Shown here one piece after another: positions 1 through 7,228 of a stretch of DNA of 29,127 nt. The translations under genes and the position numbers were made by a program. The DNA is from CAHJXF01 sp038240015. Its GTDB lineage: Bacteria; Pseudomonadota; Gammaproteobacteria; Burkholderiales; Burkholderiaceae_D. How positions within the stretch are numbered: position 1 is the first letter of the stretch; the number at the start of each line of letters is the position of its first letter. Location of the stretch: assembly GCA_038240015.1 (NCBI GenBank), contig JBBSEF010000035.1, positions 1 to 29,127 of the forward strand, in the 5' to 3' direction. The notes under the pieces are model-generated. The model was not told where the DNA came from, did not search any database, and was given only the letters and a program-made list of their open reading frames with translations.

Positions 1-332
1 CTCGTGACCGCAATGTGATCGATCGAGGTCGGACCATGAAGTCGGCCGACATAGTCGGCGAGCGCGCTGCGCAACGGCGTGATGCCGAGGTTGTGCGTAT
101 AGAACGTGGCGCCTCGCGCCAGCGCATCGCTGGCGGCGTCGCGAATGAATTGCGGCGTGACCTCGTTGGATTCGCCGAACCAGAACGGCAGGACATCGGG
201 CAGGTCGATGCCGGCGTTCGCGACTTCACGAATGCGCGAGGCGCGCAGTGCGCGAATCGCGTCGCGGGCGAAGATCGGGGCGGGATGAGGATCGATGGTC
301 GGGGCGGCGGAGCGGGCCGCATCAAGATACAA
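1..332 (-). CDS. PLP-dependent class I/II aminotransferase, N-terminal part (runs off left edge)
   Basis: Only the first 110 codons lie in the window; the rest is beyond base 1. The translation contains RIREVANAGIDLPDVLPFW, then FGESNEVTPQFIRDA and YTHNLGITPLRSALADYVG, ending HGPTSIDHIAVT. This is the N-terminal pattern of fold-type I PLP aminotransferases (arm helix, FGE-type substrate loop, Y-x-x-N-x-G region). The catalytic lysine would be outside the window. An in-frame TAA lies about 48 bases upstream, and the only usual start codon after it is the TTG at 332; no ATG or GTG occurs in the visible N-terminus and no clear Shine-Dalgarno site precedes the TTG, so the start is uncertain. The substrate cannot be told. 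It is divergent from the small secreted protein at 565. Confidence 0.8.
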   Translation of the reverse strand, partial: MYLDAARSAAPTIDPHPAPIFARDAIRALRASRIREVANAGIDLPDVLPFWFGESNEVTPQFIRDAASDALARGATFYTHNLGITPLRSALADYVGRLHGPTSIDHIAVT

Positions 333-564
333 GCGGGAACAGGTTGGCGTCGATCGACGACTCGAATTCTTACGTCTGAATTATTGGTGTTGCCGTGTAA
401 ATGCGGTGCAGGGTACCGCGACTATTGCCCAGCCGCGCATGCCGAATGCGGTCGCGCATCCCCGAAGCGGTTCGCGCTCAGGCACCTTCGCCGCGCACCC
501 GCGGCGTACCGCGCCCACCGCGCGCTTGTTATCCAACGATGCAGATGCTCAACAGGAGAACACC
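333..564. other. Intergenic region between divergent genes
   Basis: This 232-base gap separates the aminotransferase (-) from the small secreted protein (+), so promoters for both are expected here. The AT-rich patch at about 365-400 is the likeliest place, but I could not find a convincing -35/-10 pair on either strand. Bases 554-558 (AGGAG) are the ribosome-binding site of the following gene. No RNA gene or repeat was recognised. Confidence 0.4.
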
Positions 565-864
565 ATGACCACCACCAGGAACGCTTTTCGTCTGGCCGCA
601 AGCGCCGGCCTGCTCAGCCTCGCGATGTTCGGCGCCAACGCTCAGGCCGCCATCGAAGAAGTCGACCCGCACGGCTTTTCCGACTTGAGACAAGTGATCG
701 TCAAGATGCGTGAGATGCCGATGAAGAACAAGGACGCCACCATCACGAAGCAGGAGTATCTCGAGATGCAGGGCAAGATGTTCGACATGGCGGCCAAGGA
801 CGGAAAGATGTCGATGACTCAGTTCAAGGCCTTCATGAACGAGTTCAAGACTTTCGGTCAATAA
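565..864 (+). CDS. Small secreted EF-hand-like protein
   Basis: A 99-residue protein starting at ATG 565 with a good ribosome-binding site (AGGAG at 554-558, six bases before the ATG). Longer in-frame starts further upstream lack this. Residues 1-28 are a typical signal peptide: basic start, hydrophobic core, and an ANAQA cleavage motif. The mature part is charged and methionine-rich. Residues 54-67 (KNKDATITKQEYLE) look like an EF-hand loop of the D-x-N-x-D-G-x-I-x-x-x-E type but lack several acidic ligands; residues 78-90 (KDGKMSMTQFKAF) resemble the following helix of a second degenerate hand. Calcium binding is therefore possible but unproven. Similar small periplasmic EF-hand-like proteins of unknown function occur in proteobacteria. 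It converges on the ModA-like gene. Confidence 0.75.
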   Translation: MTTTRNAFRLAASAGLLSLAMFGANAQAAIEEVDPHGFSDLRQVIVKMREMPMKNKDATITKQEYLEMQGKMFDMAAKDGKMSMTQFKAFMNEFKTFGQ

Positions 865-880
865 GCTACAGGCCCGTGCA

Positions 881-905
881 AGCCGGCGCGCTTAGCGCGC
901 CGGCT
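881..905. terminator. Perfect 10-bp inverted repeat between convergent genes
   Basis: AGCCGGCGCG (881-890) and CGCGCCGGCT (896-905) are exact inverted copies around the 5-base loop CTTAG. The hairpin lies at the meeting point of two convergent genes and its loop holds the stop codon of the minus-strand gene. No T-run follows on either strand, so it is not a classic intrinsic terminator. It may be a bidirectional 3'-end stabilising or transcription-slowing hairpin. Confidence 0.45.
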
Positions 906-1674
906 GGAATCCGCTCTGCAAGATCACGGCGCGTGCCGCGTCCGAGGTCAGATAGCGGACCAGTTCTTCCGCAGCCGCTTGATTGCCGCTGTCGACGCGG
1001 ATCACTGCGTCGTAGCGCGTCACCCTGCGAAGGTCGCCGGGTAGCGGACCGACCAGCTTCACATTCTTGACCGGCAGGATCTCGCTGATCTGATGCAGAC
1101 CCAAGTCGGCGTCGCCGCGCGCAACCGCTTCGACGACATAACCGCCATCGACCTTGAGCGTCTTTTCGCGCATCGCGTCGGCGATACCCAACGCGTCGAA
1201 CATGGCTTCGACGAGTCGCCCGCTGGTGCCCTTGGCGGGGTCGACGATCACGACCTTGTTTGCCGCGAGCAGGGTCGCGCGCAAGGCTTCGCGCGTGCTG
1301 ATGTCCGGCATCGTTGTATTGGCTCGCACCGCAATGCCGACTTCGGTTTCGCCGAGTGCGCGGCGAGAAGCGCTGCCGACGACGCCTTGCGTCACCAACG
1401 ATTGAACGTCGCCGCTCGGCAAGATCAGCACATCGGGCTTCTCACCCTTCAGAAGACGATCGCGTATCGCACCGGCGGTTGCGTAGCTTGCGTCGACATG
1501 GGGTAGCGAGGGGTCTCGTCGCTCGAGCAATTGCGAGACAGGTGCCTTCAATGCCCCGGCCGATAGCAGCGCGAGATCAGCCGCGGCGGACGATGCGGAC
1601 ACGAACGATGCGAAGAGCGTAACCAGGTAAGTCGCGGCAAGCGCGGCAGCGCGGGAGTTTCGTGAACTGTTCAT
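892..1674 (-). CDS. ModA-like periplasmic substrate-binding protein (orphan)
   Basis: A 260-residue exported protein. The start ATG at 1674 is chosen because a signal peptide follows at once (residues 1-32, basic then hydrophobic, ending SSAAA); the frame stays open upstream but without export signal. The mature part begins with LALLSAGALKAPV, the first strand and ligand loop typical of molybdate/sulfate-type (ModA-like, PBP2) binding proteins. DVLILPSGDVQ and VVIVDPAKGTSGR match the second and third ligand loops of this fold. No ModB or ModC partner is next to it, so the ligand is not known and it may serve a distant transporter or act as a sensor. Its neighbour 57 bases upstream in the same direction is the MBL-fold hydrolase, so the two may be co-transcribed. 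Confidence 0.8.
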   Translation of the reverse strand: MNSSRNSRAAALAATYLVTLFASFVSASSAAADLALLSAGALKAPVSQLLERRDPSLPHVDASYATAGAIRDRLLKGEKPDVLILPSGDVQSLVTQGVVGSASRRALGETEVGIAVRANTTMPDISTREALRATLLAANKVVIVDPAKGTSGRLVEAMFDALGIADAMREKTLKVDGGYVVEAVARGDADLGLHQISEILPVKNVKLVGPLPGDLRRVTRYDAVIRVDSGNQAAAEELVRYLTSDAARAVILQSGFQPAR

Positions 1675-1730
1675 GGGTTCCCGTTCGAGTCGAGGCGACA
1701 AATTTTTCTTGGGCTGACCGCGCGCGTGAA

Positions 1731-2711
1731 TCAAGCCGCCGCGCGACGCTGCGCGCCTGCTGCGCCCCTCGCGATCCACGACTCGAGACCATCGGCGTTG
1801 AGCTGGATGTCCATCATCAGTACGTCGAGCACACCGGCTTCATCGACACCCCACGGTTGGCGCTTCGCTTCGGCAAGCGCGATGTCGCGCACGCCATCCT
1901 TCAACGCGACCGCGCGTACATTCCGATCGGCGATCGTCGCGCACTGTCGTCCCACTTCGGCATGCGCATCGACCAGGCGCAGCAGATCCTTCGCAAGGCG
2001 CGGCACGTCGATCACCTTGCCGTAATGCGTGAGATAGAGCGCGTCGGGTTTCAACGCGGTCATGCGAGCGATCGACGCATGAAAGGCATCCGGATCGAAC
2101 TGGCTCGGCGTGGTCGCGGGGAAGACGAATTGTTTGCCGTCGCAATCGAGTTCTCGATACGAGGTTCCGAACATGTCGCCGGCGAACAGATGGCCGGTCG
2201 CGCCGTCGCGTATGCAGTTGTGATGCCGCGCGTGACCCGGCGTGTCGAAAAAAGTGAACGTGCGGCCTGCGAGATCGACGCTGTAGCCGTCGGTCGCTTC
2301 GAGCACGCGCTCTCGCGGCACGGGCACGATGTCGCCGAACATGTCGCGCGCGGCGTCGACGCCGTAGACATCGCGCGTCGCGGCCATCAGCTTCGACGGG
2401 TCGATGATGTGGCCCACGCCGCGCGGATGCACGACCAGCCTGGCGTTCGGCGACTTCTGCATCAACAGGCCCGCGCCGCCCGCGTGATCGAGATGGACGT
2501 GCGTGAGCAACACGTAGTCGATCGCGTCGGGGCCGAGCCCTTTCGCGGCGAGCGTTTCCAACACGAACGGGACCGAGTGATTGGTTCCGGTATCGACCAC
2601 GGCCGCGCGGCCGTTCTCCACGATCAGGTGGATCGCGTCGAGATGGGGGCGCACGTAGCCGGAGTCGATCGCCGTGATGCCGTGCGAGTAGTCGATGAAG
2701 GAGGCGATCAT
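1731..2711 (-). CDS. MBL-fold metallo-hydrolase
   Basis: A 326-residue soluble protein of the metallo-beta-lactamase superfamily. The zinc motif H-x-H-x-D-H is seen at residues 71-76 (THVHLDHAGG), with further likely ligands in DTPGH (His 160) and the aspartate of FAGDMFG (Asp 179), and a C-terminal LTHYGK histidine. Members of this family hydrolyse thioesters, lactones, phosphodiesters and similar substrates; nothing in the sequence identifies which. I chose ATG 2711 because it directly precedes the conserved first strand; a TTG eight codons upstream (2735) is possible and neither has a clear ribosome-binding site. It lies 40 bases downstream of the ABC ATPase and may be the last-but-one gene of that operon. 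Confidence 0.85.
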   Translation of the reverse strand: MIASFIDYSHGITAIDSGYVRPHLDAIHLIVENGRAAVVDTGTNHSVPFVLETLAAKGLGPDAIDYVLLTHVHLDHAGGAGLLMQKSPNARLVVHPRGVGHIIDPSKLMAATRDVYGVDAARDMFGDIVPVPRERVLEATDGYSVDLAGRTFTFFDTPGHARHHNCIRDGATGHLFAGDMFGTSYRELDCDGKQFVFPATTPSQFDPDAFHASIARMTALKPDALYLTHYGKVIDVPRLAKDLLRLVDAHAEVGRQCATIADRNVRAVALKDGVRDIALAEAKRQPWGVDEAGVLDVLMMDIQLNADGLESWIARGAAGAQRRAAA

Positions 2712-2751
2712 GGGAAACGAAGAGTCAGTCGGCAATGCTCAGCGCCAGACG

Positions 2752-3570
2752 TTACACCGAGCGGGCACTCCCCGCTTTCGCGGGGACGGCAGGCGACAAA
2801 AACTGCCGCAACCTTTCGCTCTTCGGCGAGTCGAGCACGTCGCGCGGATCGCCTTGTTCTTCGATCACGCCTTGATGCAGGAACACGACGCGGTTCGACA
2901 CATCGCGCGCGAAGCTCATTTCGTGCGTGACCACGATCATCGTGCGGCCCTCTTCGGCGAGCGTGCGAAGCACTGCGAGCACTTCGCCGACGAGCTCCGG
3001 ATCGAGCGCCGAGGTGGGCTCGTCGAACAGCATCACCTGCGGCTCCATCGCGAGCGCGCGCGCGATCGCGACGCGCTGCTGCTGGCCACCCGAAAGATAA
3101 GCGGGATAACGATCCTCGATGTTGGCCAGGCCGACCTTGGCAAGGTCGCGACGTGCGCGCGCGATGGCTTCGTCCTTCGAAAGCTTCAGCACGCAGATCG
3201 GCGCCTCTATCACGTTCTCGAGCGCGGTCTTGTGCGACCAGAGGTTGAAATTCTGGAACACCATCGCGACTTCGGCGCGAATGCGTTGCAATTGCCTCCC
3301 ATCGGTGGCGCGCAGCATGCCGTCCTTCGCCATCGTCAGGCCCAGCGCCTCGCCCGCGACCGCGATCGTTCCCGCATTCGGCCGCTCGAGCAGATTGATG
3401 CAGCGAAGCAGCGTGCTCTTGCCCGAGCCCGACGAGCCGATCACGCTGATCACGTCGCCGCGATGCGCGGTAAGCGAGACGCCGCGCAGCACTTCGTGAT
3501 CGCCGAAGCGCTTGTGCAGCCCGGCTACTTCGAGGACTGCGGGCTCGGCGCTTTGCATGACGCGAGCCAT
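2752..3570 (-). CDS. Polar amino-acid ABC transporter ATP-binding protein (HisP/ArtP type)
   Basis: A 272-residue ATPase that powers the importer encoded upstream. Walker A is at residues 45-53 (GSSGSGKST), the Q-loop at 105-109 (FQNFN), the signature LSGGQQQR at 159-166, Walker B LFDEP at 181-185 and the H-loop histidine at 216. The FNLW segment and the long loop before it are typical of the histidine/lysine/arginine/ornithine subfamily. The ATG at 3570 overlaps the TGA of the deacylase gene by one base (TGATG), which indicates translational coupling; a second ATG four codons later (3558) is possible. The open frame extends far upstream, but that part lies antisense-like over the deacylase and has no family similarity. 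Confidence 0.93.
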   Translation of the reverse strand: MARVMQSAEPAVLEVAGLHKRFGDHEVLRGVSLTAHRGDVISVIGSSGSGKSTLLRCINLLERPNAGTIAVAGEALGLTMAKDGMLRATDGRQLQRIRAEVAMVFQNFNLWSHKTALENVIEAPICVLKLSKDEAIARARRDLAKVGLANIEDRYPAYLSGGQQQRVAIARALAMEPQVMLFDEPTSALDPELVGEVLAVLRTLAEEGRTMIVVTHEMSFARDVSNRVVFLHQGVIEEQGDPRDVLDSPKSERLRQFLSPAVPAKAGSARSV

Positions 3571-4742
3571 CACGGACTCAACAGGTTGCCGATGCGAAAC
3601 GGCGTGTGACCCGCGACCTTGGCGATCGCCATGCCGGGGCTCGCGTAGCGGCGCAAAGCGCGCGCGTAGAGCTTGCCGGGGAAGCGCGCGCGCACCGGCG
3701 TCACGAGGCCCGCGATCGGGTCGATGATCTCGGCGACGACGTCGTTTGCATCGATCACGTCGCCGATGGTTTTGGCGAATGCGATCACGCCGGCATGCGG
3801 TGCGAACAAATCTTCGGATGCAGCCAGCGGCGTGGGCTCGCAGCGTGGCGCGGGCAACGATGCCGGTCGCCCCGCTTCGGGCGCGACGAGGCCACGATGA
3901 ACGAGGAAGTCGAACAACGCCTGCGCGTCGCGCGATGCGAGTTCGTGAGTGACGTCCATCTGCCCGCGCAACTCGACGGTGACCGCAAGGCACGCCAGCG
4001 GAATGGGGGTCGAAAGCGGGATCGAGCGGCGCTTCTCGGATCCCTCGGCGTCGAGGGACTCGCCGAGTTGCCACCACACACCGCCCATCGCTTCGTCGAA
4101 CGACGCACCGCCGCTTTTTTTCGCGAGCAGCACGGTCTCGGCTCCCAGCAGTCGAGCGAGCGGCGCGCATTGCGGCCAGTAAGGCTCTTCGCAATACAGA
4201 TGCAGCAACGCGTCGTGATCGCAATGCAGATCGAGCACCACGTCGGCATCGCAGGCGAGCGATGAGAGGGTCTTGCGCAACGACGCGAGTTCGGTCGCGG
4301 GCGTGAGCCCATCGACATGCGCACGCAGCGCAGTGCGGATCGTTTCGCGATTGATCGCGGCATCGTGGCCCAGCCGGGCTTCGATGCCGGGCATGATGGC
4401 TGGAAGAAAATCCGGATAGCCGCGATTGAAATTTTCACCCGAACCGGCTTCGAAGCGGCCGATGCCGCCGTGCAGCAGTTGCTGCGAGAGGCCGATCGGA
4501 TTGGCGACCGGCACCAGCACGACTTCGCCGCGCATGCGGTCATCGGCTTCGGCGCGATCGAACAGCGCGATCAGGTGATGCATCACGAGCATGCCGGGCA
4601 CTTCGTCGGCGTGCAGGCTCGCTTGCAAGTACGCCTTCTCGCCGCGATTCGTGCACGTCTGCGGCGCGCCGTAGTGCAGGCTCACCAGATGGCGTTCGGT
4701 GCCGAGCTGCGAAGGCCCCAGCGGATGTCGTTGACGCTTCAT
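3570..4742 (-). CDS. Succinylglutamate desuccinylase/aspartoacylase-family zinc deacylase
   Basis: A 390-residue cytoplasmic metalloenzyme of the AstE/AspA family (M14-like fold). Zinc ligands are seen as H44-x-x-E47 (LHADE) and His 173 (DLHCD). NR at 106-107 (NFNRGYPD) is the substrate-carboxylate motif, and Glu 257 in TVELRGQ is the likely catalytic base. The C-terminal part (PHAGVIAF...GDVIDANDVVAEI) is the beta-barrel domain with a biotinyl-like fold seen in this family. Family members remove acyl groups from N-acyl amino acids. The gene starts inside the permease stop (ATGA, 4 bp overlap) and ends inside the ATPase start (TGATG), so it is made with the importer. Inference: it may deacylate an imported N-acylated amino acid. 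The exact substrate cannot be read from the sequence. Confidence 0.88.
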   Translation of the reverse strand: MKRQRHPLGPSQLGTERHLVSLHYGAPQTCTNRGEKAYLQASLHADEVPGMLVMHHLIALFDRAEADDRMRGEVVLVPVANPIGLSQQLLHGGIGRFEAGSGENFNRGYPDFLPAIMPGIEARLGHDAAINRETIRTALRAHVDGLTPATELASLRKTLSSLACDADVVLDLHCDHDALLHLYCEEPYWPQCAPLARLLGAETVLLAKKSGGASFDEAMGGVWWQLGESLDAEGSEKRRSIPLSTPIPLACLAVTVELRGQMDVTHELASRDAQALFDFLVHRGLVAPEAGRPASLPAPRCEPTPLAASEDLFAPHAGVIAFAKTIGDVIDANDVVAEIIDPIAGLVTPVRARFPGKLYARALRRYASPGMAIAKVAGHTPFRIGNLLSP

Positions 4743-5551
4743 GCGGAGTGGGCTCGTTCGGGTGCGGTGGGTGCGTGGGTCGATGCCGCGGTCGATCCCG
4801 CAGGTGAGCCGATGCCTCCGTGCATCGCGCCGCCGGGTCGGCGCAGATGCGCGAGCACGCGCGCTTCGATTCGCCGCAGCACGAACACGATCGCGAAGGT
4901 CAACGCGAGATAGATCGCGGCGGCCGCGATATAGGCTTCGAACGGAAGATAGCTGGTCGCATACAGACTGTTGGCCGCGCCGGTGATGTCGATGATGCCG
5001 GGGACCACGCTTGCGATCGACGTCGCATGCAGCATCAGGATCACTTCGTTGCCGTACGCAGGCAACGCGCGCCGCAAGGCGGATGGCAGGACGATGCGCG
5101 ACATCAGCGTCCTGTGACTCATGCCGAAACTTTGCGCCGCTTCGATTTCGCCATGCGGCGTTTCGCGGATCGCGCCCGCGATCAACTCGATCGTATACGC
5201 GGTGGTGTTGACGACGAAGGCGACCAAGGTGCAGAACAACGGCTCCTTGAACCACACCCACGGCCAGATCGCGTCCCAGCGCGCCTGCACCCATTCGAGC
5301 TGCGCGACGCCGTAGTAGATCAGATAGACCTGCACGAGCAGCGGCGTGCCGCGGATCACGAAAGTGAACGCGGCGATAGTCAACGCGAGCCATTTCACCG
5401 TGCTTGCGCGCGCGACCGCGAGCGGGATCGCAAAGACGAGTCCCAGCGCAAGCGAGATCGCGAGCAGTTCGAGCGTCACGACAACGCCGCTCGCGTAGAG
5501 CTTCAGCGTGTCAGGTTGCATCAGCGTATTGACGTCCATGCGGAAGTCCAT
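4739..5551 (-). CDS. Polar amino-acid ABC transporter permease (HisM type)
   Basis: A 270-residue inner-membrane permease. A first hydrophobic helix lies near residues 20-45 (GVVVTLELLAISLALGLVF). The GTPLLVQVYLIYYG segment is typical of the HisM/ArtM family, and the cytoplasmic EAA loop is visible as EAAQSFGMSHRTLMSRIVLP, which docks on the ATPase. The C-terminal 30 residues are a hydrophilic Gly/Ala/Thr-rich tail. The start at ATG 5551 is preceded by a purine stretch AAAGAAG; a second ATG four codons later (5539) is possible. It follows the other permease by 13 bases and overlaps the deacylase start by four bases, so it sits in the middle of the operon. Confidence 0.9.
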   Translation of the reverse strand: MDFRMDVNTLMQPDTLKLYASGVVVTLELLAISLALGLVFAIPLAVARASTVKWLALTIAAFTFVIRGTPLLVQVYLIYYGVAQLEWVQARWDAIWPWVWFKEPLFCTLVAFVVNTTAYTIELIAGAIRETPHGEIEAAQSFGMSHRTLMSRIVLPSALRRALPAYGNEVILMLHATSIASVVPGIIDITGAANSLYATSYLPFEAYIAAAAIYLALTFAIVFVLRRIEARVLAHLRRPGGAMHGGIGSPAGSTAASTHAPTAPERAHSA

Positions 5552-5564
5552 CGCGCTTCTTTGA

Positions 5565-6263
5565 TCAGGCCGCGGCGCGTCGAACGCCGCGGCCGTAGCG
5601 ACGTTCGACCAATCGCAACACCACCAGCGAGACGCTCGTGATGACCAGATAGATCGCGGCCGCGAAGATGAAGTAGAAGAAGGCCGCGCGCGTCGCGGCG
5701 CCCGCCTGCTTGGCGCGATACATCAGGTCGGTGAGGCCGATGATAGACACCAGCGCCGTCGACTTCACGAGCACCAGCCAGTTGTTGGTGAAGCCCGGCA
5801 ACGCATGACGAACCATCTGCGGCAGCACGATGCGAGTGAGCACGCGAGCGCGCGACATGCCGCATGCGAGCGCCGCTTCGCTTTGTCCGATCGGCACGGC
5901 CAGCATCGCGCCTCGAAAGGTCTCGGCGAAATAGGCGCCATAGATGAAGCCGATCGTGATCGTCCCCGCGACGAAGGGATCGATGTCGATCGCGCCGGTT
6001 TCGCCGCCCCAGCCGAATCGCTGCGCGATCGCATTCACGGCGATCTGGCCGCCGTAGAAGATCAGCAACATCAACACCAGATCGGGCACGCCTCGAATCA
6101 GGGTGGCGTAGATCGTCGCGACGGCGCGCGGTGCGCGGTGATGCGAGAGCCGTGCCGCCGCCGCGGCGATGCCGAGCAGGGTCGCGATCGCAAGCGCACC
6201 CGCGGCGACCGCGAGCGTCAGGCTCGCGCCCGACAGGACGTAGGGGAGATAGGACGCGTTCAC
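5565..6263 (-). CDS. Polar amino-acid ABC transporter permease (HisQ type)
   Basis: A 232-residue inner-membrane permease, partner of the permease that follows. It has the HisQ-like segments TLIRGVPDLVLMLLIFYGGQ and EAALACGMSRARVLTRIVLPQ (EAA loop), with five predicted membrane helices (about residues 10-33, 53-75, 90-115, 160-180 and 195-218). The start is a GTG at 6263 with AGGA about ten bases upstream on the minus strand; no ATG is near the conserved N-terminus. The 105-base gap between it and the binding-protein gene contains a hairpin and three 11-bp tandem repeats, which may set the ratio of binding protein to membrane parts. Confidence 0.9.
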   Translation of the reverse strand: MNASYLPYVLSGASLTLAVAAGALAIATLLGIAAAAARLSHHRAPRAVATIYATLIRGVPDLVLMLLIFYGGQIAVNAIAQRFGWGGETGAIDIDPFVAGTITIGFIYGAYFAETFRGAMLAVPIGQSEAALACGMSRARVLTRIVLPQMVRHALPGFTNNWLVLVKSTALVSIIGLTDLMYRAKQAGAATRAAFFYFIFAAAIYLVITSVSLVVLRLVERRYGRGVRRAAA

Positions 6264-6286
6264 GTGGCGGTCGTCCTCGTGCTGCG

Positions 6287-6304
6287 CCGATCACGTCGGA
6301 TCGG
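6287..6304. other. Hairpin between binding-protein and permease genes
   Basis: CCGATC (6287-6292) and GATCGG (6299-6304) form a 6-bp stem with a 6-base loop. It lies in the gap between the abundant binding protein and its permeases, where stem-loops often protect the upstream message from 3' decay. No T-run follows, so it is not read as a terminator. Confidence 0.35.
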
Positions 6305-6306
6305 TC

Positions 6307-6339
6307 GCATCGTCATCGCATCGTCATCGCACCGTCATC
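6307..6339. repeat. Three tandem 11-bp repeats
   Basis: The unit GCATCGTCATC occurs at 6307-6317 and 6318-6328 without difference and at 6329-6339 with one change (GCACCGTCATC). The spacing of one DNA helical turn places equivalent bases on the same face. It lies in the untranslated gap between the binding-protein gene and the first permease gene. A protein-binding role or a simple slippage product are both possible. Confidence 0.85.
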
Positions 6340-6368
6340 GCGTTCGTGGAGCGCTGTCGATCGCGAAC

Positions 6369-7160
6369 TCATTTGCCGTAGATGTCGAAGTCGAAATACT
6401 TGTCCGCGAGTTTCTTCCACGTGCCGTTGGCGCGGATGGTCTTCAACGCCGCGTTGAAGCGATCGCGCAGGTCGGCATCTTCCTTGCGGATCGCAATGCC
6501 GGCGCCGGAGCCGAAGTATTTTTCGTCGGAGAGTTCGGGGCCGGCGCCTGCGAACCCCTTGCCGTCGGCCGTGTTCAGAAATCCGCCTTGCCCTTCGAAC
6601 TTGTCGACCACCACCGCATCGATGCGGCCCGACTTGAGATCGAGATAGGACTGTTGCGTCGAGTCGTACGAGACGACGTTCGCGCCCTTTGGCACGAGTT
6701 CACCCTTCGCATAATTTTCCTGGATCGATGCCTTCAACACACCGACGCGCTTGCCCTTCAGGCTCGCAGGCGAGCCGTCGATCGAGCCCGCCTTCGCGAT
6801 CACGATGGTGGCTGTCTGGTAGTACTTGTCCGTGAAGGCCACTGCCTTCTTGCGGTCCTCGGTAATCGACATCGACGAGATGATCGCGTCGAACTTGTTG
6901 GCGCGCAGACCCGGGATGATGCCTTCCCAACTGCTCTCCACGAAGTTGCACTTTGACTTCATCTGTACGCACAGCGCGTTGGCGATGTCGACGTCGAAGC
7001 CGGCGAGCTTGCCGTCCGGGGTCTTGTAGGTGAACGGCTTGTAGGTCGCGTCGACGCCGACGCGGACCGTGCTCCAGTCGCGCGCAAGCGAGGGACCGGC
7101 GAACATCGCCAACACAAGCGCGACGAGGAGCGAAGCAATCAGGGGGCGCGAGCGATTCAT
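6369..7160 (-). CDS. Lysine/arginine/ornithine/histidine-type ABC substrate-binding protein
   Basis: A 263-residue periplasmic protein (SBP_bac_3 family) that feeds polar, probably cationic, amino acids to the HisQ/HisM-like permeases. Residues 1-26 are a signal peptide (basic start, LLVALVLAMF core, GPSLA before cleavage). The mature part has VRVGVDATYKPFTYKTPDG and GFDVDIANALC, the family signature, then WEGIIPGLRANKFDAIISSM and FTDKYYQTATIV. ATG 7160 was chosen because the signal peptide begins there; in-frame ATGs at 7172 and 7175 would add four or five residues, and no strong ribosome-binding site separates them. It is the first gene of the importer operon. The ligand is inferred from family resemblance only. 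Confidence 0.9.
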   Translation of the reverse strand: MNRSRPLIASLLVALVLAMFAGPSLARDWSTVRVGVDATYKPFTYKTPDGKLAGFDVDIANALCVQMKSKCNFVESSWEGIIPGLRANKFDAIISSMSITEDRKKAVAFTDKYYQTATIVIAKAGSIDGSPASLKGKRVGVLKASIQENYAKGELVPKGANVVSYDSTQQSYLDLKSGRIDAVVVDKFEGQGGFLNTADGKGFAGAGPELSDEKYFGSGAGIAIRKEDADLRDRFNAALKTIRANGTWKKLADKYFDFDIYGK

Positions 7161-7228
7161 GTGCGTGGCCATCATCGATGAGAGTGCCGGGGATGGTACG
7201 CAACGCGCGAACGGCGGGCAATCCGGAA

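Noticed and set aside
1..60. Apparent frameshift in the aminotransferase near base 45
   Set aside because: On re-reading base by base the frame is continuous (YVGRLHGPTS); the shift was a reading error.
3571..4224. N-terminal extension of the ABC ATPase frame up to 4224
   Set aside because: The added part overlaps the deacylase in another frame, is Arg-rich and unlike any ABC protein; the TGATG overlap gives a natural start at 3570.
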